Assembly: GCA_022784805.1 (NCBI GenBank)
Contig: JALFYG010000298.1
Location: forward strand, 1 to 8,523
Source: Spirochaetales bacterium
Lineage (GTDB): Bacteria > Spirochaetota > Spirochaetia > Sphaerochaetales > Sphaerochaetaceae
Direction: 5' to 3'
DNA: 8,523 bases
The notes below the pieces were generated by a model, which made no database searches, was not told the origin of the DNA, and saw only the letters and a program-made list of their open reading frames with translations. Positions within the stretch are counted from its first letter, which is position 1, and every line of letters begins with the position of its first letter. Both the position numbers and the translations under genes were made by a program. Shown here piece after piece: positions 7,374 through 8,523 of the stretch.

Positions 7374-7408
7374 GAACTACCGACGATAACATTTGGGCCA
7401 GGAGTCAT
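7329..7408. repeat. 9-bp inverted repeat spanning the gene 3' end
   Basis: ATGACTCCT (7329-7337, inside the last codons of the 303-residue protein gene) is the exact reverse complement of AGGAGTCAT (7400-7408, beyond the stop). The 62-bp spacer is long, so any RNA structure would be a weak long-range stem. It may be chance. No clear intrinsic terminator is visible in the 77-bp gap between the two convergent genes. Confidence 0.25.
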
Positions 7409-7450
7409 GAAAGCTATTGAATCAGGATTGTTTACTTCACTTCACCCCTT

Positions 7451-8236
7451 TTATGAGCTTGAGAGCCTCTCTTCAGCCCACTTTGTGTACCAAGTATCGC
7501 CGCCTTCTTCTTTAATCATATTAAGTGTCTCAATCTCTTTCTTTTTCTTTCCTGTGTTTTTGTAGTGCAGAGCGATGGCTGAAAGTATTTCAAGTCTTCC
7601 TATCTTGTATTGTGTCTCTTTCAGCCTGGATTGGAGATATTCCAAATCAACGCCACCACCTTGTACCACATCCAGTCTCTCTGAGAGAACATACTGCACT
7701 TGTCTCTGGTTGTCTTTTAAGCCTTGGTTATCTTTTATGTCATCTATTCTCTTTTCCAGCTGATTCAGTGTTTCCCGTGACTCATCAATATTTCCATCCT
7801 CCAAAAGGTATCTGCACTTAGAAGAAAGATAGAGGGTATCCATACTGTCACTTCCTCCTATCTTTCCTTCCTCCAATGTCTTGAGAGCTTCTTTGAAGTC
7901 ACCTTTTGCTTCATAGCCGAAGGAAAGATAAGCGTAGCTGATCATTCTTTCCTTCTCTCCCTTTGTCTTCTCTGGTACCCAGGAGTAGGAGGAAATGAAT
8001 TTATCTGGATCAAGCTCCATATGGAGATACCCAAGTCTCTTTGTTGTCTCTGTGTTTGTTATAATGTTCTCCAATAGTCTCGATACAAAGAAACCCATTG
8101 CCAAAGACAGAAGAGTGGAGATAATGGATGGCATCAAGTTGGTTCCGTTCCTCATCCATATGAAAAAAATAAGCAGTAAAGCCAATACCCAAACCAAGAT
8201 ATATGCAGCTTTTGCTTTTTTATAAGGACTCCTCAT
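7451..8236 (-). CDS. Small membrane protein with cytoplasmic TPR-like repeats
   Basis: This 261-residue protein has two N-terminal hydrophobic segments (about residues 11-28 and 35-57) followed by a soluble, helical, charged domain. Helix pairs resembling tetratricopeptide repeats are visible at about 98-124 (YAYLSFGYEAKGDFKEALKT), 134-164 (CRYLLEDGNIDESRETLNQL) and 217-245 (ALHYKNTGKKKKEIETL). TPR domains usually bind proteins; the partner is unknown and I cannot name a family. I set the start at ATG 8236 because GGAGG lies 4 nt upstream (complement of 8241-8245). The frame stays open to 8299, but the extra residues have no ribosome-binding site. A promoter with 17-bp spacing precedes it. 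The gene is divergent from the MBL-fold gene and convergent with the 303-residue protein gene. Confidence 0.85.
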   Translation of the reverse strand: MRSPYKKAKAAYILVWVLALLLIFFIWMRNGTNLMPSIISTLLSLAMGFFVSRLLENIITNTETTKRLGYLHMELDPDKFISSYSWVPEKTKGEKERMISYAYLSFGYEAKGDFKEALKTLEEGKIGGSDSMDTLYLSSKCRYLLEDGNIDESRETLNQLEKRIDDIKDNQGLKDNQRQVQYVLSERLDVVQGGGVDLEYLQSRLKETQYKIGRLEILSAIALHYKNTGKKKKEIETLNMIKEEGGDTWYTKWAEERLSSS

Positions 8237-8308
8237 ATTTCCTCCGATAGAAGCTATGATAACAAAAGAAACGGGGGAGAGATGAAAAAATAAACACAAT
8301 GACTTTCG

Positions 8309-8337
8309 ATTTTAAGTAATTTCAGACTTGGTCACAA
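8309..8337 (-). promoter_or_regulatory. Predicted promoter of the membrane TPR-like gene
   Basis: On the minus strand TTGTGA (8337-8332) and TAAAAT (8314-8309) are separated by exactly 17 bp, fitting a housekeeping sigma-70 type promoter. This gives a leader of roughly 65-70 nt before the ATG at 8236, consistent with choosing that start over the upstream one at 8299, which would lie almost on the transcription start. Confidence 0.5.
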
Positions 8338-8353
8338 AAAAGCACTGTAACAT

Positions 8354-8369
8354 TTGTGTCGTCACACAA
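8354..8369. promoter_or_regulatory. Inverted repeat between divergent genes
   Basis: TTGTGT (8354-8359) and ACACAA (8364-8369) form a perfect inverted repeat with a 4-bp spacer. The word GTCACA inside it (8361-8366) recurs at 8331-8336, 30 bp away, overlapping the -35 box of the leftward promoter. The placement suggests an operator serving one or both divergent genes; this is inference. Confidence 0.35.
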
Positions 8370-8426
8370 TACATTTTTGTTGGTGGTTATATGACAGGGG
8401 GATAAAATATTCGTTGTAGGAAACAA

Positions 8427-8523
8427 ATGATTCAGATAACTGCCTTGATGGATAATAAAGCTTCAGAGAACAAAGCTCTTATTAATGAGCATGGTCTCTC
8501 CTTTTTGATAGAAAAAGGAGACA
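8427..8523 (+). CDS. N-terminus of a probable MBL-fold metallo-hydrolase, cut by the window edge
   Basis: An ATG at 8427 with AGGA (8418-8421) five bases upstream opens a frame that stays open to the window end, 32 codons. The visible residues (MIQITALMDNKASENKA..., then LINEHGLSFLIEKGD) match the usual beginning of cytoplasmic MBL-fold hydrolases of the type annotated as dihydropterin-aminobenzene phosphate synthase-like, where a V/LMEN-type strand is followed by an EHGLSLLIE strand. The diagnostic metal motif HxHxDH would lie beyond the window, so the enzyme class is a motif-level guess. The gene is divergent from the membrane TPR-like gene. Confidence 0.7.
   Translation, partial: MIQITALMDNKASENKALINEHGLSFLIEKGD

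Noticed and set aside
8237..8299. Upstream start ATG at 8299 for the membrane TPR-like protein
   Set aside because: It has no Shine-Dalgarno sequence and sits beside the predicted -10 box; ATG 8236 has GGAGG.

Overview
The window is AT-rich bacterial DNA, most likely from a host-associated anaerobe. A gut or rumen Treponema-like spirochaete is my first guess and a Lachnospiraceae-type Firmicute the second. The guess rests on the style of the hybrid histidine kinase and lipoprotein and on the AAA/DUF4143 ATPase. No rRNA or other marker gene is present, so it stays an inference.

Layout. Positions 1-588 hold no full-length gene. They contain (i) the possible first codons of a gene reading left off the window, whose ribosome-binding site sits in the loop of a 10-bp hairpin, (ii) three copies of a TTGTCGGCATAAT-like motif, and (iii) a cluster of six to seven hairpins at 224-430 that looks like a structured RNA of no class I recognise. 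Positions 589-4667 are a two-gene sensory unit. The first gene is a lipoprotein that fuses a sugar-type solute-binding domain to a 5'-nucleotidase C-terminal-like domain, and its frame carries two nonsense codons. The second, 32 bp downstream, is a complete membrane-bound hybrid histidine kinase. No ABC permease genes lie alongside, so the binding protein more likely feeds the kinase (a LuxP/LuxQ-like logic) than a transporter. Because the binding protein is broken as written, the kinase may have lost its ligand partner.

Positions 4868-6214 (minus strand) encode an AAA ATPase of the DUF4143 type. Its promoter region carries three copies of a 33-bp direct repeat. Divergent from it, 6462-7373 encodes an unrecognised 303-residue protein with a clear ribosome-binding site and an inverted repeat in its promoter region. 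At 7451-8236 (minus strand) is a small membrane-anchored protein with TPR-like helices. At 8427 a plus-strand gene begins and runs off the window; its first residues look like an MBL-fold metallo-hydrolase. The last two genes are divergent and share a control region with an inverted repeat.

The most unusual signals are the hairpin cluster, the solute-binding/5'-nucleotidase-C fusion paired with a hybrid kinase and interrupted by two stops, and the operator-like repeats in front of the ATPase and of the truncated gene at the left edge. I found no CRISPR array, tRNA or rRNA, and no intact transposase.
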